Origin: Emcibacteraceae bacterium
GTDB taxonomy: Bacteria; Pseudomonadota; Alphaproteobacteria; Sphingomonadales; Emcibacteraceae
Reading direction: 5' to 3'
DNA length: 64,000 nucleotides
Assembly (NCBI GenBank): GCA_028281625.1
Contig: JANQJN010000078.1
Location: 1 to 64,000, forward strand
The notes beneath the pieces are model-generated. The model saw only the letters and a program-made list of their open reading frames with translations. It made no database searches and was not told the DNA's origin. Within the stretch, counting starts at the first letter, position 1; the number at the start of each line of letters is the position of its first letter. The position numbers and the translations under genes were made by a program. Positions 45,716 to 54,491 of this stretch are shown here, in pieces.

Positions 45716-46975
45716 ATGAGCGATTACTCAGCGTTCTCACTGCTAAAGAATGCTTTTAGTGGACATAGAAACTGGAAGTCTGCCTGGCGCAAACCCGAGC
45801 CACGTGAAAACTATGAAGTGGTTATCATTGGTGGCGGTGGGCATGGATTAGCCACAGCGTATTATTTAGCAAAGATCTATGGTGTCAGAAACATTGCTGT
45901 CCTTGAAAAAGGTAACCTTGGCGGGGGCAATGTTGGAAGAAACACAACAATAGTTCGCTCCAATTATCTACTGCCTGCAAACATTCGATTTTACGAATAT
46001 TCAATGAAGCTTTGGGAAGGACTATCCCGGGAAATTAATTACAACGTCATGTTTTCTCAAAGAGGTGTATTAAATCTGGCGCATACGCCTGGTCAGCTGG
46101 ATGAGTATGCGCGCAGAGGGAATGCGATGCTCATGGAGGGCGCCGATGCGGAGTTATTAAGTAGAGAAGAGATCAGTAGAAGGATACCTGGCCTTTACAC
46201 AGGTCAGGATACTCGATTTCCGATTTTGGGAGGATTAAACCAACCGCGTGCTGGAACAGCACGTCATGACGCCATTGCTTGGGGTTACGCGCGTGCGGCA
46301 GATCGACAGGGCGTGGACATTATTGAAAATTGTGAAGTTATTGGATTTATCAAAGATGGCGATACCGTCACGGGTCTTAATACAACTCGAGGTGAAATAT
46401 CGGCCGCAAAGGTTGGTGTATCCGTTGCGGGGAGCACGTCTAATGTTATGAAATTGGCAGGAATTGATAAGCTTCCGATCGAATCCCATGTTCTGCAGGC
46501 ATTTGTGACAGAGCCCTTAAAGCCGTTGATTGATACAGTGGTTACTTTTGGTGCAGGACACCTATACATTTCGCAATCTGATAAAGGTGGATTGGTTTTC
46601 GGTGGAGATGTGGATGGTTACAATAGCTATGCCCAGCGAGGGAATTTACCGATATTTGAACATGTCGCGGCAGCGGCGGTAACAATGTTTCCTAATTTGT
46701 CACGCTTGCGCCTTCTCAGAAACTGGGGAGGAATTGTCGACATGTCGATGGATGGAAGCCCAATTATCTGCAAAGGGCCATTGCCAGGATTATATCTTAA
46801 CGCAGGCTGGTGTTACGGTGGTTTTAAGGCGACACCTGCAGCAGGACACTGCTTCGCCCATACCATTGCCAAAGATGAGCCCCATGAACTTAATTCAAAA
46901 TATACGCTGGACCGATTTTTTAATGGCAACGAACTTGATGAAAATGGGACCGGACCAATACCGGCGCTTCATTGA
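45716..46975 (+). CDS. soxB: Sarcosine oxidase subunit beta
   Basis: A 419-residue flavoprotein subunit. The FAD-binding dinucleotide fold is at residues about 36-70 (EVVIIGGGGHGLATAYYLAK, then VAVLEKG-like NIAVLEKGNLGGGNVGRNTT). SoxB carries the covalent FMN attachment site in heterotetrameric enzymes, and the conserved early region is present here. The enzyme oxidises sarcosine (N-methylglycine) to glycine, passing the methyl group to tetrahydrofolate with formation of hydrogen peroxide. It is the first gene of soxBDAG, 19 bp before soxD. Confidence 0.96.
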   Translation: MSDYSAFSLLKNAFSGHRNWKSAWRKPEPRENYEVVIIGGGGHGLATAYYLAKIYGVRNIAVLEKGNLGGGNVGRNTTIVRSNYLLPANIRFYEYSMKLWEGLSREINYNVMFSQRGVLNLAHTPGQLDEYARRGNAMLMEGADAELLSREEISRRIPGLYTGQDTRFPILGGLNQPRAGTARHDAIAWGYARAADRQGVDIIENCEVIGFIKDGDTVTGLNTTRGEISAAKVGVSVAGSTSNVMKLAGIDKLPIESHVLQAFVTEPLKPLIDTVVTFGAGHLYISQSDKGGLVFGGDVDGYNSYAQRGNLPIFEHVAAAAVTMFPNLSRLRLLRNWGGIVDMSMDGSPIICKGPLPGLYLNAGWCYGGFKATPAAGHCFAHTIAKDEPHELNSKYTLDRFFNGNELDENGTGPIPALH

Positions 46976-46994
46976 TGAGGGTTAGGAACTGATT

Positions 46995-47276
46995 ATGAAG
47001 ATAAAGTGCCCCATCTGTGGAAAAAGAGAAGCGAGTGAATATACTTATATTGGTGACGCTACTGTAAAACGCCCCGATGTAAATAATACGGATGAACAAA
47101 GTTGGTTCGAGTATGTTTTTCAAAGGAGAAATCCACGTGGTGATCATGAAGAGCATTGGCAACATACCGCGGCTTGCCGCTCCATCTTAAAAGTTAAGCG
47201 CAATACGGTAACTCATAAGATTTCATCGGTAGATTTAGAAGGCCCGTGGCAGGGTCAGGGCGAGGAAAATAATTGA
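46995..47276 (+). CDS. soxD: Sarcosine oxidase subunit delta
   Basis: A 93-residue zinc-binding subunit. The start KIKCPICGKREASEYTYIGD carries a CxxC pair, and the later HEEHWQHTAACRSILKVKRN supplies His and Cys ligands. Family members bind one zinc and stabilise the complex. The stop overlaps the soxA start by 4 nt (ATGA), so the two are translationally coupled. Confidence 0.96.
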   Translation: MKIKCPICGKREASEYTYIGDATVKRPDVNNTDEQSWFEYVFQRRNPRGDHEEHWQHTAACRSILKVKRNTVTHKISSVDLEGPWQGQGEENN

Positions 47277-50254
47277 TGAGTGGGTATCGGTTGAAAGACA
47301 GTGGTATCTATATCGATACTGCTCAAGAATTACGCTTCGAATTTGATGGGAAAAAATATGTCGGCTATCAAGGCGACACACTTGCTTCGGCGTTGCTGGC
47401 GAATGGCGTTACATTATTTGCGAGATCATTTAAATATCACCGACCGCGTGGTGTTTATACAGCGGGCCCTGAAGAACCAAATGCACTGGTGTCATTAAGG
47501 ACAGGAGACCGACACGAACCAAATTGTCATGCAACCACCGTTGAACTTTACGATGGGTTGGTTGCGAGAAGCCAGAACGCCTGGCCGTCTTTGAATACAG
47601 ATTTCATGGCAGTTAATCAATTTTTTGCGCCTCTGCTCATAGCAGGATTTTACTACAAGACATTTATGGGGACAGGGCAGAAGTTCTGGCATTTTTGCGA
47701 ACATTTCATTCGTCGTGCCGCAGGAATGGGGCAGGGTGGTCTGAGCGCCGATCCGGATAAATATGAAAAAACAAACCATTTCACAGATGTGTTTATCATC
47801 GGAGGTGGCCCCGCGGGCCTGCTGGCAGCGGATACACTTGCCAAAATAGGCGCAAAGATAACTCTTGTGGAAGAGAGTAACAATTGGGGTGGGTCGTTAT
47901 CGGAAGAAGAAGGGCTGATCAACGGCGAACCCGCTCTATACTGGGCTAACAATGTCGTTAAAATACTCACTAAAAATGAAAAGGTTACAGTACTGCCGCG
48001 TACAACTGTCTATGGTTATTTCGATGATAATACACTCGGTGCAATTGAACGCGTTTCCGATCATAAACAAATGCCCAAAAACAACGAGCCAAGACAGCGG
48101 CATCATAAAATATTCGCAAAAAGAGTGATTATTGCGACGGGTAGTGTTGAACGTCCGATTGTGTTTGAAGGTAACGATATTCCTGGCGTAATGCTGGCTA
48201 ATTCAGCGCTCCGTTATGCAAAAAGATATGGTGTAGCGGTTGGCAATAAAGTGGTTGTTTTTACGAACAATGATGACGGTTATCATAGCGCAATAGAACT
48301 CAAAAAGATGGGCGTGAATATCATTGCTATGGTTGATCCTCGTTCAACACTGGATCCTGAACTTAAAACGCAAATCGAAGAACAAAATATTGAACACCAT
48401 CCGGGTTGCATGGTGACTTCAGCTAAGGGCGGCAAATCGCTTAACCATGTAAATATTGCTCACTTTAGTCGAGATAGCGGGTCTTCAGGCTCATTGCAAA
48501 GAATAAATGCTGATGTGTTGCTCATCGCAGGTGGCTATACGCCAACTATTAACTTGTGCAGTCAAATTGGAACTAAAGCTGATTTTGTAGAAGAAATTCA
48601 ATCTTTTGTTCCAGGTGAGTCAACACAGCCTTTTGTTGCTTGTGGTGCAGCAAAAGGGCAACTTGATCTTGAATCTACATTGTGTGGTGCTGTTGAAGCG
48701 GCAGTTCAAACGGCAAAATATCTCAATCTAGATATCGATACACATCCTTCAATAAAAGTAGAAAAAGCAAACCGAAAAGCCATACCGTTTCCATTAACAG
48801 ACATTCCATCGACTAATTCGAGCGCTAAAAAATTCATTGATCTTCAGCATGATGTAACGGTCAACGATTTAAAAATTGCTCACCGTGAAGGATTTAGCAG
48901 CGTCGAGCATCTTAAACGCTATACTACAATGGGTATGGCGGCGGATCAGGGCAAGACTTCAAATATGAATGCGCTAGCCTTAATAGCAAAAGAGCGAGGG
49001 ATATCTATCCCTGAAGCGGGAACCACAAGTTTTCGTGTGCCAAGTAAACCTGTGGCACTGGGGGCGCTTGCGGGTCGTGATGTTGGCAACCATTATCACG
49101 CACTTAGAAGAACGCCAGTGCACGAATGGCATATCAAAAATGGTGCAGAAATGGTGGATACAGGAGGTTGGCACCGGCCACGTGTATATAAAAAGGCGGG
49201 AGAATCATTATTCGAGGCATATTCGCGCGAAGCAAAGGCAGTGCGCAACAATGTTGGTATTGTCGATGTAACCAGCCTGGGAAAAATAGATGTTCAGGGG
49301 CCAGATGCAGCCGAATTTCTCGACCGGGTTTATGCCAATTCCTTCCAAAAGCTGCCTGTTGGAAAAGCTAAATATGGGATTATGTTGCGAGACGACGGTT
49401 ATATTTTTGATGACGGTACAGTTTGGCGGCTCGGCGAGACACAGTTTTTGATGACCACGACAACGGTAAATGCAGCAAGGGTCTTATCCGAGCTGGAGCG
49501 ATTGTTATCCCTGTATTGGCCGGAATTAAAAGTGCATGTAAGTTCGCAATCTGATCAGTGGGCTGGAATGGCGGTTGCTGGTCCAAAAAGTCGCTCGGTT
49601 CTTGAAAGCATTATAACTGATATGAGTTTCTCGGAGGAAGATTGCCCGGTAATGTCAGTACGAAAAGGTCGGATTGGAAAATGGCCTGTTATGGTGGCAC
49701 GTTTATCTTTCTCGGGTGAGCGTGCCTACGAAATCCTTACTCCGAGGAATTACGGCTTGGACGTTTGGGAAGCGATCATGGATGCTGGAAAGCCTTTTGG
49801 GATTACTCCATATGGAACGGAATCGATGGGGGCTCTCAGGATTGAAAAGGGACATATTGGCGGTCCAGAAATGGATGGACGGACTACATTGGGTGATGTG
49901 GGAATGGAGCGTCTGTCTTCCAAAAAGGGATCTTATATAGGTTCGGTGCTCAAAAATCGACATGGCTTGAAAAGCGATGATCGAAAAACAATGGTCGGAT
50001 TAATATCGGATGGCATTAAACCATTAAGACCTGGTTCGGTGGTGTTGAAAAATAATGAAATTGTGGGGCACGTAACATCCGCAACATTTAGCCCTATACT
50101 CGATAAGAACATAGCACTCGCCTTAGTAAGAAAAGGCAAAAAACATATTGGAGAAAACCTTCAGGTTGTGTTTCCATTAAAAGATGAAGCATACAATGTA
50201 AGGGTGGTTGACCCCTGTTTTTATGACGCAGAAGGAAAACAATTATATGCCTGA
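47273..50254 (+). CDS. soxA: Sarcosine oxidase subunit alpha
   Basis: A 993-residue multi-domain subunit. The N-terminal 2Fe-2S-like fold (residues about 15-95; FEFDGKKYVGYQGDTLASAL) is normal for the family and lacks a cluster in known enzymes. An NAD-binding dinucleotide fold follows (FIIGGGPAGLLAADTLAKIG near residue 177). The C-terminal half (about 600-990) is a GcvT/aminomethyltransferase-type folate domain (VGIVDVTSLGKIDVQGPDAA and the C-terminal YIGSVLKNRHGL). It is translationally coupled to soxD on one side and overlaps soxG by 8 nt on the other. Confidence 0.96.
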   Translation: MMSGYRLKDSGIYIDTAQELRFEFDGKKYVGYQGDTLASALLANGVTLFARSFKYHRPRGVYTAGPEEPNALVSLRTGDRHEPNCHATTVELYDGLVARSQNAWPSLNTDFMAVNQFFAPLLIAGFYYKTFMGTGQKFWHFCEHFIRRAAGMGQGGLSADPDKYEKTNHFTDVFIIGGGPAGLLAADTLAKIGAKITLVEESNNWGGSLSEEEGLINGEPALYWANNVVKILTKNEKVTVLPRTTVYGYFDDNTLGAIERVSDHKQMPKNNEPRQRHHKIFAKRVIIATGSVERPIVFEGNDIPGVMLANSALRYAKRYGVAVGNKVVVFTNNDDGYHSAIELKKMGVNIIAMVDPRSTLDPELKTQIEEQNIEHHPGCMVTSAKGGKSLNHVNIAHFSRDSGSSGSLQRINADVLLIAGGYTPTINLCSQIGTKADFVEEIQSFVPGESTQPFVACGAAKGQLDLESTLCGAVEAAVQTAKYLNLDIDTHPSIKVEKANRKAIPFPLTDIPSTNSSAKKFIDLQHDVTVNDLKIAHREGFSSVEHLKRYTTMGMAADQGKTSNMNALALIAKERGISIPEAGTTSFRVPSKPVALGALAGRDVGNHYHALRRTPVHEWHIKNGAEMVDTGGWHRPRVYKKAGESLFEAYSREAKAVRNNVGIVDVTSLGKIDVQGPDAAEFLDRVYANSFQKLPVGKAKYGIMLRDDGYIFDDGTVWRLGETQFLMTTTTVNAARVLSELERLLSLYWPELKVHVSSQSDQWAGMAVAGPKSRSVLESIITDMSFSEEDCPVMSVRKGRIGKWPVMVARLSFSGERAYEILTPRNYGLDVWEAIMDAGKPFGITPYGTESMGALRIEKGHIGGPEMDGRTTLGDVGMERLSSKKGSYIGSVLKNRHGLKSDDRKTMVGLISDGIKPLRPGSVVLKNNEIVGHVTSATFSPILDKNIALALVRKGKKHIGENLQVVFPLKDEAYNVRVVDPCFYDAEGKQLYA

Positions 50255-50825
50255 GTTAAATTTTGCGGCCAATCAATTACAAAATCCCTATTTAGATCTA
50301 ATTGATGAGGTAAATAACAATTGTGTAAAGCTGAATGAAGTGCAATTTGGTTTTGGTGTGTTGGTGAAAGCATGGCCGGACAGCTTTACTAAAGTGCAAG
50401 AACTATTGACGTCGTATCTGAAAGTGCAAGAAGTGCCGAGGCTGCGCAACTTTGTTAATCGACACAACATTTACTGTGCATTCCTGGCCCCGGGTCAATT
50501 TATTATATTCGGTCACGAACCTAATATGATCGAAGAAATAGCGAACTTATTTGAGGCCGACATTGCTTCAGTATTGGATATCTCCCATTCAAGACGCTGT
50601 TTTAGATTGTCTGCTGCAAAAAGTACTTTAGTTCTGAACAAAGGACTACCGATTAATCTTGAAGATGAAGAATTCGGAATTGGAAAAGCTTTTCAGTCAA
50701 CCATTCATTCAATGGGAGTTATAGTTTTCAAGACTGGTGCCGATGAATTTCTGATCTTCACTAGCGCAAGTTATTCAGTGAGTTTCGTTGAATGGTTATT
50801 TGAAGCTTCAGCCGAGTTTGGATAA
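50247..50825 (+). CDS. soxG: Sarcosine oxidase subunit gamma
   Basis: A protein of about 192 residues starting at ATG 50247 (MPELNFAANQLQNPYLDLID), within the end of soxA. An upstream in-frame ATG at 50208 is less likely. The chain resembles the GcvT-like fold of SoxG (RNFVNRHNIYCAFLAPGQFI, SHSRRCFRLSAAKSTLVLNK). It completes the soxBDAG order. The C-terminus is less conserved, as is usual for gamma subunits. Confidence 0.88.
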   Translation: MPELNFAANQLQNPYLDLIDEVNNNCVKLNEVQFGFGVLVKAWPDSFTKVQELLTSYLKVQEVPRLRNFVNRHNIYCAFLAPGQFIIFGHEPNMIEEIANLFEADIASVLDISHSRRCFRLSAAKSTLVLNKGLPINLEDEEFGIGKAFQSTIHSMGVIVFKTGADEFLIFTSASYSVSFVEWLFEASAEFG

Positions 50826-50875
50826 TACAACTCGACTGATTGAAATAGTGCAGTAATGAATTCAATCGAACTTGG

Positions 50876-52606
50876 TTAATAGCCTATCGCTGCTGCCCCA
50901 GGGCGCCTTGGGTCCGCTGAACCATAAAATGTGTCACCTACTTTCATGATGGTTTGGGTACTTCCCATGGTAAATGGTGTTGGCTCTATATCGTGACCTT
51001 TGTTTCGCAATATGTTCAACGTATCTGCGCTTATGCCAGGTTCAATATACACTTTATTTGGTAGCCATTGATGATGAAAACGCGGTGCGTGGGTCGCCGC
51101 TGCTACATTCATATCATGGTCGATAACATTCATTAAAATTTGCAAATTTGTGGTGATAATGCGGCTTCCTCCCGGACTGCCTGTTGTGAAATAAGGCTTG
51201 CCGTCTTTCGTTACAATCACGGGTGTCATGGAACTAAGTGCTCTTTTTCGTGGCGCAATGGAATTTGCCTCCCCACCTATCAAACCAAAACCATTAGGTG
51301 TACCTGGCTGCGCTGAAAAATCGTCCATCACATTGTTAAGAAGGATGCCTGTTCCTTCAGCAATAATTCCTGAACCATAGGTATAGTTAAGTGAATATGT
51401 ATTGGAAACGATGTTACCCTGGCTATCCATTACTGAGTAATGAGTGGTGTCCGGACTTTCAGTTTGCGGTGCCATTCCGGGATTTACATCCTTCGAATCC
51501 CGTGCGTGATCTAACGAAATATTTTCAACCGTTTCGTTTGCATATTCTTTGCTCATCAGCCATTGCATTGGAATGTTATTAAAGTCCGGATCGCCTAAAT
51601 ATTTACTTCGGTCTGCATATGCCTGACGCATGGCTTCCGTCATAATATGGATTGTCGCCGCGCTGTTATGGCCCATTTCCTTGATGTTGAACTTTTCAAA
51701 TATATTCATCATTTGAATGATATGCACGCCACCAGAGCTTGGGGGTGGCATAATTGTAAGATCGTAACCGCGATAAGATCCTTTTACCGGCTCGCGTTCC
51801 GCAACAACATAGTTTGCCATATCATCCATTGTTACAAGGCCGTCATTCTTTTCCATATCGGCCGCTATCCGTCTTGCAATTTCACCTTTATAAAAAGCGT
51901 CTGCGCCATGCTCGGCAATCTGTTCAAGTGACCAGGCCAGATCTTCCTGTACCAGCAAATCGCCAACTTTTAATGTTTCGCCGGCTTCGTCAAAAAATAT
52001 CTTCCGCGCTTCTGCGTCCCTATAGAGCTTTTCTTTCGCAAATATCAGTGCGCCAGCCAGTCCTTCTGTTACCTCAATTCCCTCTCGTGCAGCTTTAATC
52101 GAAGGTGCGAGAACTTCTCGCAATGTCATGGTTCCATGATCATCCAGCGCTTTTGCAAATGCTGCTACAGTACCCGGAACGCCAAAACCTTTTCTGGTGA
52201 AGCGAATTGCATCAAAATCAACTGTACCGTCTGATTTGATATACATATCCCGGCTCGCCGCAGCAGGCGCCATTTCCTTATAATCGAGCGCGACAAATTT
52301 ATTTTCTTCAGCAAGATAAATAAGCATAAACCCACCGCCTGCGATGTTCCCGGCGCGCGGCAACGTGACTGCTAATGCAAAACCAGTCGCCACGGCTGCG
52401 TCAACGGCATTGCCGCCCTTTTCAAGAATGTCCGCTCCTATTTGACTGGCCAATGTCACCTGTGAAGAAACCATGCCATTTTTGGCGCTTACGGGATGGG
52501 TAATGCTGGCAAATTCAAGGAGCGGGGAATTAGCCTGTTGACTGTTAGCAGACAGGGTTAGCATTACTAACACTGCGATGATTCTGAATATGTGATTTTG
52601 CTTCAT
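50876..52606 (-). CDS. ggt: Gamma-glutamyltransferase (glutathione hydrolase)
   Basis: A 576-residue periplasmic N-terminal-nucleophile enzyme that removes or transfers the gamma-glutamyl group of glutathione and similar compounds. A signal peptide (IIAVLVMLTLSANS) starts the chain. The processing site and catalytic Thr are in SPDTTHYSVMDSQGNIVSNT (near residue 395). Substrate-binding features include the NNVMDDFS and TGSPGGSRIITT segments. The mature enzyme is expected to be a heterodimer made by self-cleavage. It lies downstream of a GltS-type carrier gene, 134 bp away, in the same direction. Confidence 0.95.
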   Translation of the reverse strand: MKQNHIFRIIAVLVMLTLSANSQQANSPLLEFASITHPVSAKNGMVSSQVTLASQIGADILEKGGNAVDAAVATGFALAVTLPRAGNIAGGGFMLIYLAEENKFVALDYKEMAPAAASRDMYIKSDGTVDFDAIRFTRKGFGVPGTVAAFAKALDDHGTMTLREVLAPSIKAAREGIEVTEGLAGALIFAKEKLYRDAEARKIFFDEAGETLKVGDLLVQEDLAWSLEQIAEHGADAFYKGEIARRIAADMEKNDGLVTMDDMANYVVAEREPVKGSYRGYDLTIMPPPSSGGVHIIQMMNIFEKFNIKEMGHNSAATIHIMTEAMRQAYADRSKYLGDPDFNNIPMQWLMSKEYANETVENISLDHARDSKDVNPGMAPQTESPDTTHYSVMDSQGNIVSNTYSLNYTYGSGIIAEGTGILLNNVMDDFSAQPGTPNGFGLIGGEANSIAPRKRALSSMTPVIVTKDGKPYFTTGSPGGSRIITTNLQILMNVIDHDMNVAAATHAPRFHHQWLPNKVYIEPGISADTLNILRNKGHDIEPTPFTMGSTQTIMKVGDTFYGSADPRRPGAAAIGY

Positions 52607-52740
52607 AAGCTTACTTTCTAAAGGTCATAATATTGGCTGACATTAAGGTCATTGAACATATTCTGTAAGCAGATTGTAGAATTTACAAGACAATAGCTTT
52701 TGTGTTTTAAATTTGATATCTACTATCAGTAATTCTTATA

Positions 52741-54102
52741 TTAGCTGGCTTTTCGCCAATTCAATAAGAAACTCAGAAAGATGATTGTTGCCAGATAAAA
52801 TAGCATTCCGGATAGGGCTTCAATGCCGTAGCCAGCCATGATCAATGTTGGTACAAATGAAACTAAAATTATGTCGACAATTGACCCTGGAATATAAGCG
52901 ATCGCGTAATCTTCGAGGATGCCATTTTTACCCTTGGGGTCAGCGATCCTCAATAACAGTATACCCATAGCAACAGTTCCAGTCATCCAGCCCCAGGAAA
53001 AAATACCTTTTTCAAACCAATGATTACCCAACATTCGTGGCGCTACAAAAAATAGCAGAAACAAGCAAAGTAACATCCCCATCAGCATAAGGAGTAAAAA
53101 CGGCAAAGCATAAGATATAAGTACCGTAATTTTTATCGACGCAATTCCAAATACAACCAAATAGTCGGTTGCTGCTCCAGCGCTAAAAGAAAATAGCCGG
53201 TTTTCGAAGTGTGGAATTGCGCCGGTTCTTTTCATGATAGCCCGCACTAGGCAGCCAATAAGAAATGCGCAAGCAAATACAGGAATAGAAACAAATTCAT
53301 AAAAGTCGGAAATAAAAGACGATAAGTAGTAGGCTGAAGCAGTCACAATACAAATCAACGATATATGAAGCGTAAATACGTTGACAGAAGAAGAAGCAAC
53401 CGTTTCTTCACCGATGCTATTTCTTTCTGCCTTTGGGATAAGTCCTTTTCGAAAATGAAGTTCCATATCCTTGAAACGCGTAACATTCTGAATTAACCCC
53501 AATCGCGCACCGATATTTACAATTATCAGGCCACCTAAAACAGAAGCAAAAATTCCGAAGGTTGCTGAAGTCAGGGCAAGTGTTAAGGCATCTTCCCAAC
53601 CTAAACTTATTAAGCTATTGCCCACTGCTGCTGCGGTACCGTGTCCGCCCATAAATCCAGCCGGTAGGATAACGCCAAAAGATTCTGAAATATCATTTGC
53701 GAATATTTTTAATATAAATAGCCCTGAGACAGCGGCCAATATCCACTGGGATATGGTGATAGTCTGATTATATACAAACAACTTTCCTGTTCTGTTTACA
53801 AGCAATGAAATCTTGGGAAATTCTGTTGATAGTCCGATTGATCCAAAAATAACTGCGATAAGAACACCACCATAACTCGAGGCGATGTTTGAAAATGAAA
53901 AAAGTTCAACCCCATTTTGACTGAATAAGAGACCGAACAGTCCTGCAAGTAGCGCCACAGGGATATACAATCTTTGAATTATTGTTACGGTGGTTCGGAT
54001 ATATTTCGCAATTAGTATTAATGCGCTTGCTATTCCAAAATCAGTTGCTAATTCCCAAATCAATGCTGGCTCCATTTCGAGAAGTTTTCTTATTTTGTGC
54101 AA
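52741..54102 (-). CDS. Sodium/glutamate symporter, GltS-like
   Basis: A 453-residue carrier with about twelve hydrophobic segments. The repeated GltS signature GGHGTAAAVGNSLISLG is clear (near residue 155). The second half has a weaker equivalent (near SWGWMTGTVAMGILLLRIAD). GltS proteins import glutamate with Na+. Lying upstream of ggt on the same strand, it may take up glutamate released by the periplasmic transferase, which would make the pair a small utilisation unit. Exact substrate is inferred. Confidence 0.88.
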   Translation of the reverse strand: MHKIRKLLEMEPALIWELATDFGIASALILIAKYIRTTVTIIQRLYIPVALLAGLFGLLFSQNGVELFSFSNIASSYGGVLIAVIFGSIGLSTEFPKISLLVNRTGKLFVYNQTITISQWILAAVSGLFILKIFANDISESFGVILPAGFMGGHGTAAAVGNSLISLGWEDALTLALTSATFGIFASVLGGLIIVNIGARLGLIQNVTRFKDMELHFRKGLIPKAERNSIGEETVASSSVNVFTLHISLICIVTASAYYLSSFISDFYEFVSIPVFACAFLIGCLVRAIMKRTGAIPHFENRLFSFSAGAATDYLVVFGIASIKITVLISYALPFLLLMLMGMLLCLFLLFFVAPRMLGNHWFEKGIFSWGWMTGTVAMGILLLRIADPKGKNGILEDYAIAYIPGSIVDIILVSFVPTLIMAGYGIEALSGMLFYLATIIFLSFLLNWRKAS

Positions 54103-54491
54103 ATCAACTTATCAGATGACCGAGCAATATTAAGGTCTCGACACATGTACTTTATATCCCAATCTTAAGCTTATAGTTAATATCATCTTTGCTTAACTTA
54201 GCCACATACTAAATTTGGGGGTTAATTATAGTTAGTGAATTATATGTATTATTTTCAATAAGTTATATTGCTTTTGGTTTGGGGGGTAACTCGCCTGAGA
54301 AATGTTCAAATTTGGTTTTCCGCTTGGAGGATCGATTGACAGTGACAGCGCTAATCGTCATTCGTGGTTTCGAGTTTTTAGAAAACAGCAATTGAAGTCT
54401 GCGTTAAACGCCTTCTTTAAGCAACAACAATACAAGCCAGTGTTTGTTTCTCTAATAACTTGAACATGAAAACCGATATTAGGAGGAAACA
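54103..54491. other. Divergent intergenic region, GltS-like gene and TonB receptor
   Basis: A 389-bp non-coding stretch ending in a perfect AGGAGG ribosome-binding site (54481-54486) before the receptor ATG. It should hold both divergent promoters and possibly a LysR site, but I see no clear palindrome. Confidence 0.6.

Noticed and set aside
50838-50867. Terminator between soxG and ggt
   Set aside because: GATTGAA/TTCAATC can pair over 7 bp, but there is no T-tract on either strand, so terminator activity is not supported.
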